DNA of 64,000 bases, from positions 1 through 64,000 of the forward strand of contig NZ_JAPWGO010000017.1 in assembly GCF_027213785.1 (NCBI RefSeq). Reading direction: 5' to 3'. The notes below the pieces were generated by a model. It had not been told where the DNA came from and did not search any database. It saw only the letters and a program-made list of their open reading frames with translations. The stretch comes from Limimaricola sp. G21655-S1 (lineage in GTDB: Bacteria > Pseudomonadota > Alphaproteobacteria > Rhodobacterales > Rhodobacteraceae). The translations under genes and the position numbers were made by a program. This document shows, one piece after another, positions 43,796-53,717 of the stretch. Each line of letters begins with the position of its first letter. The stretch's first letter is position 1.

Positions 43796-44935
43796 TCACC
43801 TCGGCTTGTGGACATGCGCGCTCTGCACCAGCCCGAAAGCCAGCAGCAGCACCAGCATCGCCGAGCCACCATAGCTCACCAGCGGCAGCGGCACGCCGAC
43901 CACCGGGGCGAGCCCCATCACCATCGACATGTTCACCGCGAAGAACAGGAAGAACGTCATGGTGATGCCGATCGTGAGCAGCGAGGCGAAGCGGTCGCGG
44001 TTGTTCACCGCCGACACCACGCAGAAGAAGATGATCAGCGCATAGAGCGCCAGCAGCGTCGAGGCGCCGACGAAGCCGAACTCCTCGGCCAGCGTGGTGA
44101 AGATGAAGTCGGTGTGCTTCTCGGGCAGGAAGTTGAGCCGCGACTGCGTGCCCTGCATGAAGCCGCGCCCGGTCCAGCCGCCCGAGCCCAGTGCGATCTT
44201 GGCCTGAGTGATGTGGTAGCCCGCGCCCAAGGGATCGTTCGAGGGATCGAGAAACGTGTCGATGCGGCGGTACTGGTAATCCTTGAGAAGCTGCCATGGC
44301 GTGCCCCGCGACACGAAGACGGCATAGACCGTGCCGACCCCTGCCGCGATCACGGTGGCGAAATAGGCCCAGTGGACGCCTGCCGCGAACATCACCGTTG
44401 CGCCGCCGATCAGCAAGAGCAGCGCCGTGCCGAGATCGGGCTGGGCCAGCGTCAGCAGCGTCGGGATCGAGATGAAGACGACCGGCAGCAGCACCCAGAA
44501 GATGTGCGAGGTGCGCCTGAGCGGCAGCCAGTCGTAATAGGCGGCGAGGAACATCACGAGGCTGACCTTCATCAGCTCCGAGGGCTGCAGCCGGATCGGC
44601 CCGAGGTCGATCCAGCGCTGGGCGCCCATGCCGACCTCGCCGAACATGTCCACCGCCACGAGCAATGCCAGAGAGCCGCCATAGGCCACGAGCGCCATGT
44701 TGCGCCAGAACCAGATCGGCACCATGGCGACGACGATCATCGCCACCATGCCGACGCCGAAACGCTTCATCTGCGGCTCCATCCAGGGCCGGGGCGAACC
44801 GCCGGCGACCGAGTAGAGCATCAGGAAGCCGAAGCTGCAGACGGCGGTGATCAGCAGGATCACCGGCCAGTTGAGGTAAAGCAGCTTGCGAAAGCCCGTG
44901 GGGACGAACTTGGCGTTGGTCTCGAGGTAGCTCAT
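43796..44935 (-). CDS. rodA: peptidoglycan glycosyltransferase RodA
   Basis: A 379-aa SEDS protein with ten membrane helices that polymerises glycan strands during cell elongation, together with PBP2. Family motifs: RWIDLGPIRLQPSELMKVSL, AQPDLGTALLLL, GSGGWTGRGFMQGTQSRLNF, LPEKHTDFIFTTLAEEFGF and VGVPLPLVSYGGSAM. The gene begins 1 nt after the mrdA stop and ends 1 nt before ghrA. It is intact and core-like. Confidence 0.97.
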   Translation of the reverse strand: MSYLETNAKFVPTGFRKLLYLNWPVILLITAVCSFGFLMLYSVAGGSPRPWMEPQMKRFGVGMVAMIVVAMVPIWFWRNMALVAYGGSLALLVAVDMFGEVGMGAQRWIDLGPIRLQPSELMKVSLVMFLAAYYDWLPLRRTSHIFWVLLPVVFISIPTLLTLAQPDLGTALLLLIGGATVMFAAGVHWAYFATVIAAGVGTVYAVFVSRGTPWQLLKDYQYRRIDTFLDPSNDPLGAGYHITQAKIALGSGGWTGRGFMQGTQSRLNFLPEKHTDFIFTTLAEEFGFVGASTLLALYALIIFFCVVSAVNNRDRFASLLTIGITMTFFLFFAVNMSMVMGLAPVVGVPLPLVSYGGSAMLVLLLAFGLVQSAHVHKPR

Positions 44936-44936
44936 C

Positions 44937-46877
44937 TCAGGCCCTGTCGGAGGCGGTCATGCCGCGCGCCACGTGGTTCTCGATGCGCTTTTGCTGCTCG
45001 GCGATCGCGTCGCGCAGGTTCGAGGGATAGGCCTCGAGCGGCGGCGGCCCGTCATAGAGCGCCTGCAGCGTCACGTCGCGCGCGATCGGGGCGGCGACCG
45101 AGGAGCCGCCGCCGCCATGCTCGACCACGACCGAGACGGCGAAGCGCGGGTTATCGTAGGGGGCGAAGTTGACCCAGAGCGCGTGGTCGCGCCGTTCCCA
45201 CGGCAGGTCGGCGTTCGAGGTAACGCCGCGGGCCCGCTCCTCGGCGGTGATGCGGCGCACCTGGCTGGTGCCGGACTTGCCTGCCATCTGCATCCCCTCG
45301 GCCACGATCCGCGCGCCGTAGCCGGTGCCGCGCGGGGCGTTCGAGACATCGTTCATCGCGGAGCGCACCCGGCGCAGGTAATTCTCGTTGAGACCCATCG
45401 GCTCGCCGGCGCCCGAGGGCTGGATCTCGCCGCCGATCGAATGCACCAGCCGTGGCCGCACATCGCGCCCGGTGGCAAGCCGCGCCGACATCACCGCGAG
45501 CTGGAGCGGCGTCGCCAGCACGTAGCCCTGGCCGATCGAGGCGTTGACGGTATCGCCGATGCGCCAGCTCTCACCGTAGCGGTCGCGCTTCCACTGGGTG
45601 TCGGGGGCCACCCCCTCGCTCACCGCCGACATCGGCACGTCGAGCGGCACGCCGACGCCGAGCCTGCGCGCCATCTCGGCGATGCGGTCGATGCCGATCT
45701 TCTGGCTGATCTCGTAGTAATAGACGTCGCAGCTTTCCTGCAGGCTGCGATGCATGTTGACGTTGCCATGGCCGCCGCGCTTCCAGCAATGGAAGCGGGT
45801 GCCGCCGACCTCGGAATAGCCGGGGCAGTACTCGGTGTCCTCGGGGCCGACGAGCCCCGATTCCAGCGCCGCCATGGCGACCACCATCTTGAAGGTCGAA
45901 CCGGGCGGGTAGGCGCCCTGCACGGTCTTGGCCGAGAGCGGGCGGTACTTGTTCTCGTTCAGGGCGCGCCAGTCGGACCCCGAGATGCCGCGCACGAAGA
46001 GGTTCGGGTCGAAGGTCGGGGCCGAGGCCACGGCGCGCAGGTCGCCGGTCTCCAGATCGATCACCACCACCGAGGCGCTCTCGCCCTCGAGCCGCGCCTC
46101 GGTGTAGCTTTGCAGCTTGCTGTCGAGGGTGAGCTGGATGTCGGCGCCGGACTTGCCCTCCTCGCGGTCGATCTCGCGCATCACCCGGCCCGCGGCGTTG
46201 ACCTCGATCCGCTTGGTGCCGGCGGAGCCGCGCAGCTCTTCCTCGAACTTGGCCTCGACCCCGGTCTTGCCGATCTGGAAGCGCGGGATCTGCATCAGCG
46301 GGTCGGGGTTCTCCATCTTCGACAGGTCGTAATCGGAGACCGGACCCACATAGCCCACCACATGCGCGGTATCGGAGCCGCGCGGGTAATGGCGCGACAG
46401 GCCGACCTCGGCGGTGATGCCGGGCAGGGCAGGGGCGTTGACGGTGACCTTGGCCACGTCGTCCCACGGCACCCGCTCGGCCACGGTGACCGGAACGAAG
46501 GCGGGGCGACGGGCCATCTCGGCCTTGGCGCTTTCGATCGCCTCGGGCGGCAGGTCGATCAGCCGCGCCAGCCGGTCGAGCGTGTCGTCGACATCGCCCG
46601 CATCCTCGCGGGTTATCACGACGCGGTAGTTCTGTTCGTTGACCGCGAGCGGCACGCCGTTGCGGTCGAAGATCAGCCCGCGCGCCGGCGGGATCAGCCG
46701 CATGTTGATACGGTTCTCCTCGGCGAGAGAGCGGTAGATCTCGCCCTCGTCGACCTGCATCGACCGCATCCGCCAGCCCAGCACGCCGATCATGGCAAGC
46801 TGCGAGGCACCGATGACGAGGCTGCGCCGCCCGATGCGACGGGCGCTTTCGGCGGTTTCCTTCGGCGGTCGTTTCAT
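44937..46877 (-). CDS. mrdA: penicillin-binding protein 2 (elongasome transpeptidase)
   Basis: A 646-aa class B PBP. One N-terminal membrane helix (LVIGASQLAMIGVLGWRM) precedes the dimerisation/pedestal domain and the transpeptidase domain: SxxK in PPGSTFKMVVAM, the second motif in ESCDVYYYE (SxD form) and KSG in AGKSGTSQV. PBP2 crosslinks peptidoglycan for side-wall growth with RodA. The start overlaps the mreD stop in ATGA. Length is normal. Confidence 0.96.
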   Translation of the reverse strand: MKRPPKETAESARRIGRRSLVIGASQLAMIGVLGWRMRSMQVDEGEIYRSLAEENRINMRLIPPARGLIFDRNGVPLAVNEQNYRVVITREDAGDVDDTLDRLARLIDLPPEAIESAKAEMARRPAFVPVTVAERVPWDDVAKVTVNAPALPGITAEVGLSRHYPRGSDTAHVVGYVGPVSDYDLSKMENPDPLMQIPRFQIGKTGVEAKFEEELRGSAGTKRIEVNAAGRVMREIDREEGKSGADIQLTLDSKLQSYTEARLEGESASVVVIDLETGDLRAVASAPTFDPNLFVRGISGSDWRALNENKYRPLSAKTVQGAYPPGSTFKMVVAMAALESGLVGPEDTEYCPGYSEVGGTRFHCWKRGGHGNVNMHRSLQESCDVYYYEISQKIGIDRIAEMARRLGVGVPLDVPMSAVSEGVAPDTQWKRDRYGESWRIGDTVNASIGQGYVLATPLQLAVMSARLATGRDVRPRLVHSIGGEIQPSGAGEPMGLNENYLRRVRSAMNDVSNAPRGTGYGARIVAEGMQMAGKSGTSQVRRITAEERARGVTSNADLPWERRDHALWVNFAPYDNPRFAVSVVVEHGGGGSSVAAPIARDVTLQALYDGPPPLEAYPSNLRDAIAEQQKRIENHVARGMTASDRA

Positions 46878-47407
46878 ACGGAAATCCTCCGACGGCTATC
46901 GGTGGGGCGGTGGCCGATGCGGAACAGCCAGCGCGCGGCGATGGCGGCGAGCGGGTAGGCCAGCGCGGTGGTGACGGCCTGGCTCGCCACGAGGCCGAGC
47001 GGTGGTGCGGGCACCACGGTGATCAGCAGCGCCAGCTGCGTCGCCGCGAGGATCCCCGCCACGGCGAGGCTCGTCGCCGCCCATTCGGCGGCGAAGCCGC
47101 CGGCGCGCAGCCGCATGTGCCGTCGCCTGAGCATCTCGGTCGCGATCACCGTCAGTGCCGCCATCAGCCCCGGCGGCCGCTGGAACAGGAAATCGGCCAG
47201 CAGCACCACCGCGGCCACCAGCCAGACCGGCAGGAAGCCGGGCCGCCGCACCACCCATAACAGCACCGCCACCAGCAGGAGGTCCGGCCCGGCCCAGCGC
47301 GGCGGCAGCGTGTCGAGCGGCAGCAGCCGCAGGAAGATCAGCCCCATGGCCAGCGCGGCGAAACCCGCGCGGCCGAGCCAGAGCCGGGCCTGCCGGGGGC
47401 TAGCCAT
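46874..47407 (-). CDS. mreD: rod shape-determining membrane protein MreD
   Basis: A 177-aa integral membrane protein with about five helices (FAALAMGLIFLRLLPLDTLP, then LLVAVLLWVVRRPGFLPVWL). It shows the weak MreD pattern and sits in the mreC-mreD-mrdA position. It overlaps mreC by 8 bp and mrdA by 4 bp. MreD helps place MreC and the synthases at the membrane. Assignment rests on position and topology more than on strong motifs. Confidence 0.9.
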   Translation of the reverse strand: MASPRQARLWLGRAGFAALAMGLIFLRLLPLDTLPPRWAGPDLLLVAVLLWVVRRPGFLPVWLVAAVVLLADFLFQRPPGLMAALTVIATEMLRRRHMRLRAGGFAAEWAATSLAVAGILAATQLALLITVVPAPPLGLVASQAVTTALAYPLAAIAARWLFRIGHRPTDSRRRISV

Positions 47408-48353
47408 CGGGCGCCTCCGCGGCCTCGTCCGGTTCTGGTTCGGCCAGCCCGAGGCTTTCGGGCGCCGGTGCCGGCGGGCCGAAGACCTCGCGCGGCTCGG
47501 GCACGATCAGCCGGCCCGTCTCGTCGACGGTCTCGGCTTGATGGCTGCGCAGCACCCGCAGGAATTCGAGCCGCTCGTAGTCGGCGGCAAGACGGATCCG
47601 CAGCCGCCCGTCCGAGCCCATCGTCACCTGTCCCACCAGCAGGTCGGCCGGGAACATGCCGCCATCGCCCGAGGAAACGACCCGGTCGCCGGGGCGCACG
47701 AGGTCGGGGTTCTCGAGGAAGTCGATCGGCGGATAGATCGTGTTGTCGCCGGCGAGGATCGCGCGCTGCCCCGAGGGCTGGATCGTGACGGGAATGCGCG
47801 ACGAGGTATCGGTGAGCAGCAGCACCCGGCTCGAGGCATGCCCCACGCCAGAGATCCGGCCGACCAGCCCGATCCCGTCCATCGCGGGCCAGCCGTCGAG
47901 CACGCCGTCGCGGGCGCCGACATTGACCAGCACCGACTGCCGGAACGGCGAGCCGCTATCGGCCATCACCACGCCGGTGATGTAGGTGAGCCTCGGGTCG
48001 AGCCGCACGTTGTTGAGGTCGAGAAGCTTCGCGTTCTCCTGCTCGAGCTGCAACGCCGCCTCGCGCCACGCGCGCATCTGCTGCAGCTCGCGGCGGAGCT
48101 GCTGGTTCTGCTCGTGCAGATGCGCGTAGCTCTGGAAATTGCCGGCCATGGTCGCGAGGCCGGTGACGGGCGCCAGCGCCCAGTCGAAGCTGGGCAGCAC
48201 CCGGTCCACTACCTCGGCGCGCATCCGCTCCACGCGGGGGCTGTCGATGCGCCACAGGGCGAACAGCGCCAGAAGGGCGAGCAGCAAGAGCCCGACCAGC
48301 AGCCTGCGGATCGGGCGGGCGTAATCCTCGCCGCTATGTCTCGGTCTCGCCAA
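47400..48353 (-). CDS. mreC: rod shape-determining protein MreC
   Basis: A 317-aa protein. A membrane helix (LLVGLLLLALLALFALW) is followed by a coiled coil at about 75-110 (EQNQQLRRELQQMRAWREAA) and the two beta-barrel MreC core (SVLVNVGARDGVLDGWPAM, then VRPGDRVVSSGDGGMFPADL). The C-terminal tail is Pro/Glu-rich (EPREVFGPPAPAPESLGLAE). MreC links MreB to PBP2 in the periplasm. It lies 77 bp downstream of mreB, separated by two hairpins. Confidence 0.95.
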   Translation of the reverse strand: MARPRHSGEDYARPIRRLLVGLLLLALLALFALWRIDSPRVERMRAEVVDRVLPSFDWALAPVTGLATMAGNFQSYAHLHEQNQQLRRELQQMRAWREAALQLEQENAKLLDLNNVRLDPRLTYITGVVMADSGSPFRQSVLVNVGARDGVLDGWPAMDGIGLVGRISGVGHASSRVLLLTDTSSRIPVTIQPSGQRAILAGDNTIYPPIDFLENPDLVRPGDRVVSSGDGGMFPADLLVGQVTMGSDGRLRIRLAADYERLEFLRVLRSHQAETVDETGRLIVPEPREVFGPPAPAPESLGLAEPEPDEAAEAPDG

Positions 48354-48384
48354 GGAGCGCGCACCCCCTCGTCATCTGGCAGGA

Positions 48385-48427
48385 ACCCTCCGCGAGGGAG
48401 GGTCGGGACGTCCCCGGCGGGGGCGTC
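48385..48427 (-). terminator. two adjacent hairpins between mreB and mreC
   Basis: ACCCTCC/GGAGGGT (48385-48391, 48397-48403) has a 5-nt loop. It is followed by GACGTCCCC/GGGGGCGTC (48407-48415, 48419-48427), with one G-T pair. Neither has a T-run. They may attenuate transcription or stabilise the mreB message so that MreB is made in excess of MreC. Confidence 0.45.
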
Positions 48428-48430
48428 GTC

Positions 48431-49600
<1,170 letters not shown>

Positions 49601-49620
49601 TCACGTACCGTTGCATGGAA

Positions 49621-49644
49621 GACGCGGCGCCGGGGCGCCGCGTC
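49621..49644 (-). terminator. leuA terminator hairpin
   Basis: GACGCGGCGCC (49621-49631) and GGCGCCGCGTC (49634-49644) form a perfect 11-bp stem with a 2-nt centre, 10 bp beyond the leuA stop. Only a short TT follows on the minus strand, so it is strong in stem but weak in U-run. It separates leuA from mreB. Confidence 0.6.
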
Positions 49645-49653
49645 GGCGCGATG

Positions 49654-51237
49654 TCATTCCCCGGCGTCGAGATAACCCACGCCCTTCACATCGGCATTCG
49701 GGGCGGTCTTCTCGCGCCGCACCAGCAGCCGGTTCACGGCGTTGATATAGGCCTTGGCGCTCGCCACCACGGTGTCGGTATCGGCGGATTGGCCGGTCGC
49801 GATGCGCCCGTCCTCCTCCAGCCGCACCGAGACGGTCGCCTGCGCGTCGGTGCCTTCGGTGACGGCCGCCACCTGGTAGAGTTGCAGCCGCGCCTCGTGC
49901 GGGAACAGCGCCTTGATCGCGTTGAAAGTGGCATCCACGGGGCCGTCGCCGGTGGCGTCGACCGACTTCTCCGCGTCGTCGATGGTCAGGGTCATCTCGG
50001 CGTGCTGCGGCCCTTCGGTGCCGCAGACCACCTTCAGCGACTTGAGCCGCAGCCGGTCCGAGACCGCCTCGTTCTGGCGCACCAGCGCGATCAGGTCGTC
50101 GTCGTAGACCTCCTTCTTGCGGTCGGCCAGTTCCTTGAACCGCACGAAGACGTCGTTGAGCTGATTGTCGGCCAGCTCGAAGCCCAGCTCCTTCAGCTTG
50201 GAGCGCAGCGCGGCGCGGCCGGAATGCTTGCCCAGCACGATGTTGGTGGCGTTGAGGCCGACATCCTCGGGGCGCATGATCTCGAAGGTCTCGGCGTTCT
50301 TCAGCATCCCGTCCTGGTGGATGCCGCTCTCATGCGCGAAGGCGTTCTTGCCGACGATCGCCTTGTTGAACTGCACCGGGAAGCCCGAGACGGTGGCGAC
50401 GCGACGCGAGATGTTCATGATCTTGCGGGTGTCGATGCCGGTGTCCCAGGGCAGGATGTCGTGGCGCACCTTCAGCGCCATCACCACTTCCTCCAGCGCG
50501 GTGTTGCCGGCGCGCTCGCCGAGGCCGTTGATCGTGCATTCGATCTGCCGCGCGCCGCCCTCGACCGCGGCCAGCGCGTTCGCCGTCGCCATGCCCAGAT
50601 CGTTGTGGCAATGGGTCGCGAAGATGATCTCGTCGGCGCCCGGCACCTCGGCGATCAGCCGGCGGATCAGGTCGGCGCTTTCCATCGGCGCGGTATAGCC
50701 CACCGTGTCGGGGATGTTGATCGTCGTCGCGCCCGCCTTGATCGCGATCTCGACCACGCGGGCGAGGTAGTCCCACTCGGTCCGGGTCGCATCCATCGGC
50801 GACCACTGCACGTTGTCGCACAGGTTGCGCGCGTGGGTCACGGTGTCGTGGATGCGCTGGGCCATCTCGTCCTGCGTCAGGTTCGGAATGGCGCGGTGCA
50901 GCGGCGAGGTGCCGATGAAGGTGTGGATGCGCGGCGAGCGGGCGTGCTTCACCGCCTCCCAGCAGCGGTCGATGTCCTTGTAGTTGGCGCGGGCGAGGCC
51001 GCAGATCGTGGCGTTCTTCGACTGGCGGGCGATCTCGCTCACCGCCTTGAAGTCGCCCTCCGAGGCGATCGGGAAGCCGGCCTCGATGATGTCGACGCCC
51101 ATCTCGTCGAGCAGCTCGGCGATCTCCAGCTTTTCGGCATGGGTCATGGTGGCGCCGGGCGATTGCTCGCCGTCGCGCAGCGTCGTGTCGAAGATCAGGA
51201 CGCGGTTTTCGGGGCGGGTGTCGGGGGTGGTGGTCAT
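49654..51237 (-). CDS. leuA: 2-isopropylmalate synthase
   Basis: A 527-aa enzyme for the first committed step of leucine synthesis (acetyl-CoA plus 2-ketoisovalerate). The HMGL-like TIM barrel carries LIFDTTLRDGEQSPGATM and the metal-binding FATHCHNDLGMATANALAA. The linker has GKNAFAHESGIHQDGML and GKHSGRAALRSKL. The C-terminal LeuA regulatory domain (about 380-510) gives leucine feedback inhibition. GAGAGG lies upstream of the ATG at 51237. A leucine-rich leader peptide and a hairpin precede it. Confidence 0.97.
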   Translation of the reverse strand: MTTTPDTRPENRVLIFDTTLRDGEQSPGATMTHAEKLEIAELLDEMGVDIIEAGFPIASEGDFKAVSEIARQSKNATICGLARANYKDIDRCWEAVKHARSPRIHTFIGTSPLHRAIPNLTQDEMAQRIHDTVTHARNLCDNVQWSPMDATRTEWDYLARVVEIAIKAGATTINIPDTVGYTAPMESADLIRRLIAEVPGADEIIFATHCHNDLGMATANALAAVEGGARQIECTINGLGERAGNTALEEVVMALKVRHDILPWDTGIDTRKIMNISRRVATVSGFPVQFNKAIVGKNAFAHESGIHQDGMLKNAETFEIMRPEDVGLNATNIVLGKHSGRAALRSKLKELGFELADNQLNDVFVRFKELADRKKEVYDDDLIALVRQNEAVSDRLRLKSLKVVCGTEGPQHAEMTLTIDDAEKSVDATGDGPVDATFNAIKALFPHEARLQLYQVAAVTEGTDAQATVSVRLEEDGRIATGQSADTDTVVASAKAYINAVNRLLVRREKTAPNADVKGVGYLDAGE

Positions 51238-51284
51238 CTCTCAATTCCTCTCGGGTCCGGGTGCGTTATCCGGCGCGATTGTCC

Positions 51285-51320
51285 CCTCTGAGCGGTCGCG
51301 CCGACGGGCACGCTCAGAGG
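51285..51320 (-). promoter_or_regulatory. leuA leader hairpin (candidate attenuator)
   Basis: CCTCTGAGC (51285-51293) and GCTCAGAGG (51312-51320) pair perfectly, extendable to 10 bp, with a nested GTCG/CGAC pair. The arm nearest the leader peptide contains its stop codon. No T-run follows, so the exact mechanism (termination or translation control) is unclear. Placement between a Leu-rich peptide and leuA argues for leucine-dependent control. Confidence 0.6.
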
Positions 51321-51391
51321 CGAGTAAGGAGAAGGAGGGTCCGAAGCGCGGGCAGGGCCGCGGGGGACGAGAGGGTGAGGTTCCGGCTCAT
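51314..51391 (-). CDS. leuA leader peptide
   Basis: A 25-aa peptide with nine leucines, four of them consecutive (TLLLLTRL at the end). Two of those four codons, plus one earlier, are CTT, a rare choice in such GC-rich DNA. The stop codon lies in the left arm of a hairpin. A TATAGT -10 box at 51399-51404 is 7 nt upstream, so the transcript may begin at or near the ATG (leaderless translation). A -35 TTTTCA lies 16 bp further up. The design matches an amino-acid attenuation leader for the leuA gene that follows. Confidence 0.65.
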   Translation of the reverse strand: MSRNLTLSSPAALPALRTLLLLTRL

Positions 51392-51398
51392 GGGCGGG

Positions 51399-51426
51399 AC
51401 TATATCGCCCGTTCGCGGGATGAAAA
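51399..51426 (-). promoter_or_regulatory. candidate promoter of the leuA leader
   Basis: On the minus strand TTTTCA (51421-51426) and TATAGT (51399-51404) are 16 bp apart. The expected start point falls at the leader-peptide ATG (51391). The -35 box overlaps the end of the upstream GST gene region. Consensus matching only. Confidence 0.45.
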
Positions 51427-51429
51427 CCC

Positions 51430-52230
51430 CTAAGCCGACAGAAGTCCCAACTCGGTATCCGAGGCGACGCGGTCGTACTTGTCGCGGGGCGGCATCGGCC
51501 GGTCGCGCCAGTCGGGCTCGAACACGAAGCTCGAGCGCCGCCGCCCGTCTGGCAGCGCGCCGTTGCCCGACCCCACGGCGTAATCGTAGTAGAGCTTGAC
51601 GATCTGTTCGTAGCGCACCTGCTGCGCCGCCTCGAAGCCGAGACAGGCGTCGCGCCAGCGACGCACGCGATCGAATTCGGGGGTCTCGGGCAGATCGAAT
51701 CCCTCGTAATGCTCGAGAAACCAGAACCGCATCATCAGCGGCGTGTAGACGATCTCGGCCAGCCCGTAGCGGTCGAACAGCCATGTGCCCTGGGGGTTGT
51801 GCCGCTCCAGCATCTCGCCCAGCCAGCGGTAATGCCCGAGCAGCGCCGCGCGCTTGTCGTCTCGCTTCGCGGGATCGGTGTTCATCACGTAGAGATAACC
51901 GGACATGCCGAACGGCCCCTCGCGGGTGATGAACAGCCGCTCGATGCCGCGCTCGAACGGGTCGGCGCGGGCGATGCGCGGCTCGGCCCAGCGTTCCTCG
52001 ACATAGCGCAGGATCACCAGGCTCTCCTTGAGGATGCCGCCGTCCTCGGTCTCCAGTACCGGCAATGCCGTGGTGCCGCCGGTCTTTTCCAGCAGCCAGT
52101 CGGGGCGCGGTTCGGTGATGTCTATGACATGGAAATCGACCGCATCCCTCAGCCCCTTGAGCGCCAGCAGGATCTCGACCCGCTGCGAGAACGGGCAGAC
52201 CGGGATATGGTAGATGGTCGGTCGGGTCAT
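51430..52230 (-). CDS. glutathione S-transferase family protein
   Basis: A 266-aa protein. An N-terminal thioredoxin-fold GST_N domain (YHIPVCPFSQRVEILLALKG; Cys and Ser at the active-site turn) is followed by an all-helical GST_C domain (about 90-220). Conserved contacts include TTALPVLETEDGG, in which the Ala-Leu-Pro turn binds glutathione. The C-terminal extension (RRSSFVFEPDWRDRPMPPRD) is longer than in many GSTs. The start at 52230 has GGAGGA upstream. Substrate unknown. Confidence 0.85.
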   Translation of the reverse strand: MTRPTIYHIPVCPFSQRVEILLALKGLRDAVDFHVIDITEPRPDWLLEKTGGTTALPVLETEDGGILKESLVILRYVEERWAEPRIARADPFERGIERLFITREGPFGMSGYLYVMNTDPAKRDDKRAALLGHYRWLGEMLERHNPQGTWLFDRYGLAEIVYTPLMMRFWFLEHYEGFDLPETPEFDRVRRWRDACLGFEAAQQVRYEQIVKLYYDYAVGSGNGALPDGRRRSSFVFEPDWRDRPMPPRDKYDRVASDTELGLLSA

Positions 52231-52321
52231 GGACGATCCTCCTCTCCGACGGACATCATGCCACGCCGGGGCCGCGCCGTCACGGATTGACCGGCGAACG
52301 CATCCTTCTAGCTCGCGGCGC

Positions 52322-53035
52322 ATGACACAGCACATGAAGCGGGCGCTCGTCACCGGCGGCGCCAAGGGTATCGGGCGCGGCCTCGTGGAGCGGCTGGCGC
52401 AGGAGGGCTGGGAGGTCGCGGCGATGGACCGCGACGCCGGGGCGTTGCAGGGGCTGCCCGAGGGCGCGCGGGCGATCGAGGGCGACGTCTCGGACGAGGC
52501 CTCGGTCCGGGCCGCCATCGCCGCCACCGGCTGGGACGGGCTCGACCTGCTGGTCAACAATGCCGGGCTGGCGAGCCCGGAGGCGGGACCGATCGAGGAG
52601 CTGGCGCTGGCCGATTGGCAGAAATGGATCGGCACCAATCTCACCGGTGCCTTCCTGATGACCAAGCACTGCGTGCCGCTGTTGCGCGCACGGCGCGGCG
52701 CGATCGTCAACATCACCTCGTCGCGCGCCCACCAGTCCGAGCCGCAGACCGAACCCTACGCTGCCGCCAAGGGCGGGCTGACGGCGCTGACCCACGCGCT
52801 CGCCATCTCGCTCGGACCCGAGATCCGCGTGAACGCCATCGCGCCCGGCTGGATCGTGACGACCGGCTGGGACGAGCTGCGCGAGATCGACCATGCGCAG
52901 CATCCGGCGGGCCGTGCGGGCCGCCCCGAGGACGTGGCCGAGGCAGTGCTCTGGCTCGCCGGGGCGGGGTTCATGACCGGCGAGAGCATCCTGCTCGACG
53001 GGGGCATGACCCGGAAGATGATCTATGCCGACTGA
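52322..53035 (+). CDS. short-chain dehydrogenase/reductase
   Basis: A 237-aa classical SDR: cofactor motif TGGAKGIGRG, structural NNAG, catalytic Ser in NITSSRAH and Tyr-x-x-x-Lys in YAAAKGG; C-terminal GESILLDGGMTRKM. It oxidises or reduces an alcohol/ketone with NAD(P). It overlaps the next SDR gene by 11 bp. An ATG 12 nt later is a possible start; neither has a strong ribosome site. The two SDRs and the photolyase-related remnant form one rightward unit. Confidence 0.88.
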   Translation: MTQHMKRALVTGGAKGIGRGLVERLAQEGWEVAAMDRDAGALQGLPEGARAIEGDVSDEASVRAAIAATGWDGLDLLVNNAGLASPEAGPIEELALADWQKWIGTNLTGAFLMTKHCVPLLRARRGAIVNITSSRAHQSEPQTEPYAAAKGGLTALTHALAISLGPEIRVNAIAPGWIVTTGWDELREIDHAQHPAGRAGRPEDVAEAVLWLAGAGFMTGESILLDGGMTRKMIYAD

Positions 53036-53717
53036 CGCCGCCATCCCGGCGACCGTTCCTGCGACCGCCCTCGTGATCGGCGCGTCGGGCGGCATCGGCG
53101 CGGCGCTCGCCACCGAACTGGAGCGGCGCGGCACGGCCGTCACCCGGCTGTCGCGCCGGGATGACGGGCTCGACGTCACCGATCCGGCCTCGGTCGAAAG
53201 GGTCCTTGGCGCTGTCGAGAGGCCCTTCGCGCTGATCCTCGTCGCCATCGGCATTCTCGCGCCCGAAGGGCAGGGGCCGGAAAAGGCGCTCGACGCGATC
53301 GAGGCCGATCACATGGCCCGGGTCATCGCGGTCAACGCCATCGGCCCGGCGCTGGTGCTGCGGCAGCTGTCCCGGCTGATCGAGCCGGGCGGGCGCTGCG
53401 GCGTGCTCTCGGCGCGAGTCGGCTCCATCGGCGACAACGCCATGGGCGGCTGGTATTCCTACCGCGCCTCGAAGGCGGCGCTGAACCAGATCCTGCATGG
53501 CGCGGCGCTGGAGTTGAAACGACAGGACAAGGGCGCGGTGCTCGTGGCCCTGCATCCCGGCACGGTCGAGACCGAGTTCACCGCCCCCTATGCCGGACGC
53601 CACAAGATGGTTTCGGCCGAGGAGGCGGCGAAGAACCTGTTGCAGGTCATGGACAATCTCGATCCGGCGCAATCGGGGGGCTTTTACGACTGGCGCGGAG
53701 AGGAGGTGCCGTGGTGA
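53025..53717 (+). CDS. SDR-family protein (CsgA-like)
   Basis: A 230-aa SDR with cofactor motif IGASGGIGAALA and catalytic YSYRASKAALNQ. The C-terminus (NLDPAQSGGFYDWRGEEVPW) is typical of the C-factor/CsgA-like group. In Rhodobacteraceae such genes often precede a deoxyribodipyrimidine photolyase-related gene (from memory). Here its stop overlaps the GTG of a decayed copy of that gene. Confidence 0.88.
   Translation: MPTDAAIPATVPATALVIGASGGIGAALATELERRGTAVTRLSRRDDGLDVTDPASVERVLGAVERPFALILVAIGILAPEGQGPEKALDAIEADHMARVIAVNAIGPALVLRQLSRLIEPGGRCGVLSARVGSIGDNAMGGWYSYRASKAALNQILHGAALELKRQDKGAVLVALHPGTVETEFTAPYAGRHKMVSAEEAAKNLLQVMDNLDPAQSGGFYDWRGEEVPW

Noticed and set aside
44973-46958. 661-aa plus-strand frame opposite mrdA
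   Set aside because: mrdA on the minus strand has all PBP2 motifs; the opposite frame is Gly/His/Arg-rich without domains.
49615-51291. 558-aa plus-strand frame opposite leuA
   Set aside because: leuA has every expected motif; the antisense frame is Arg/His/Asp-rich shadow.
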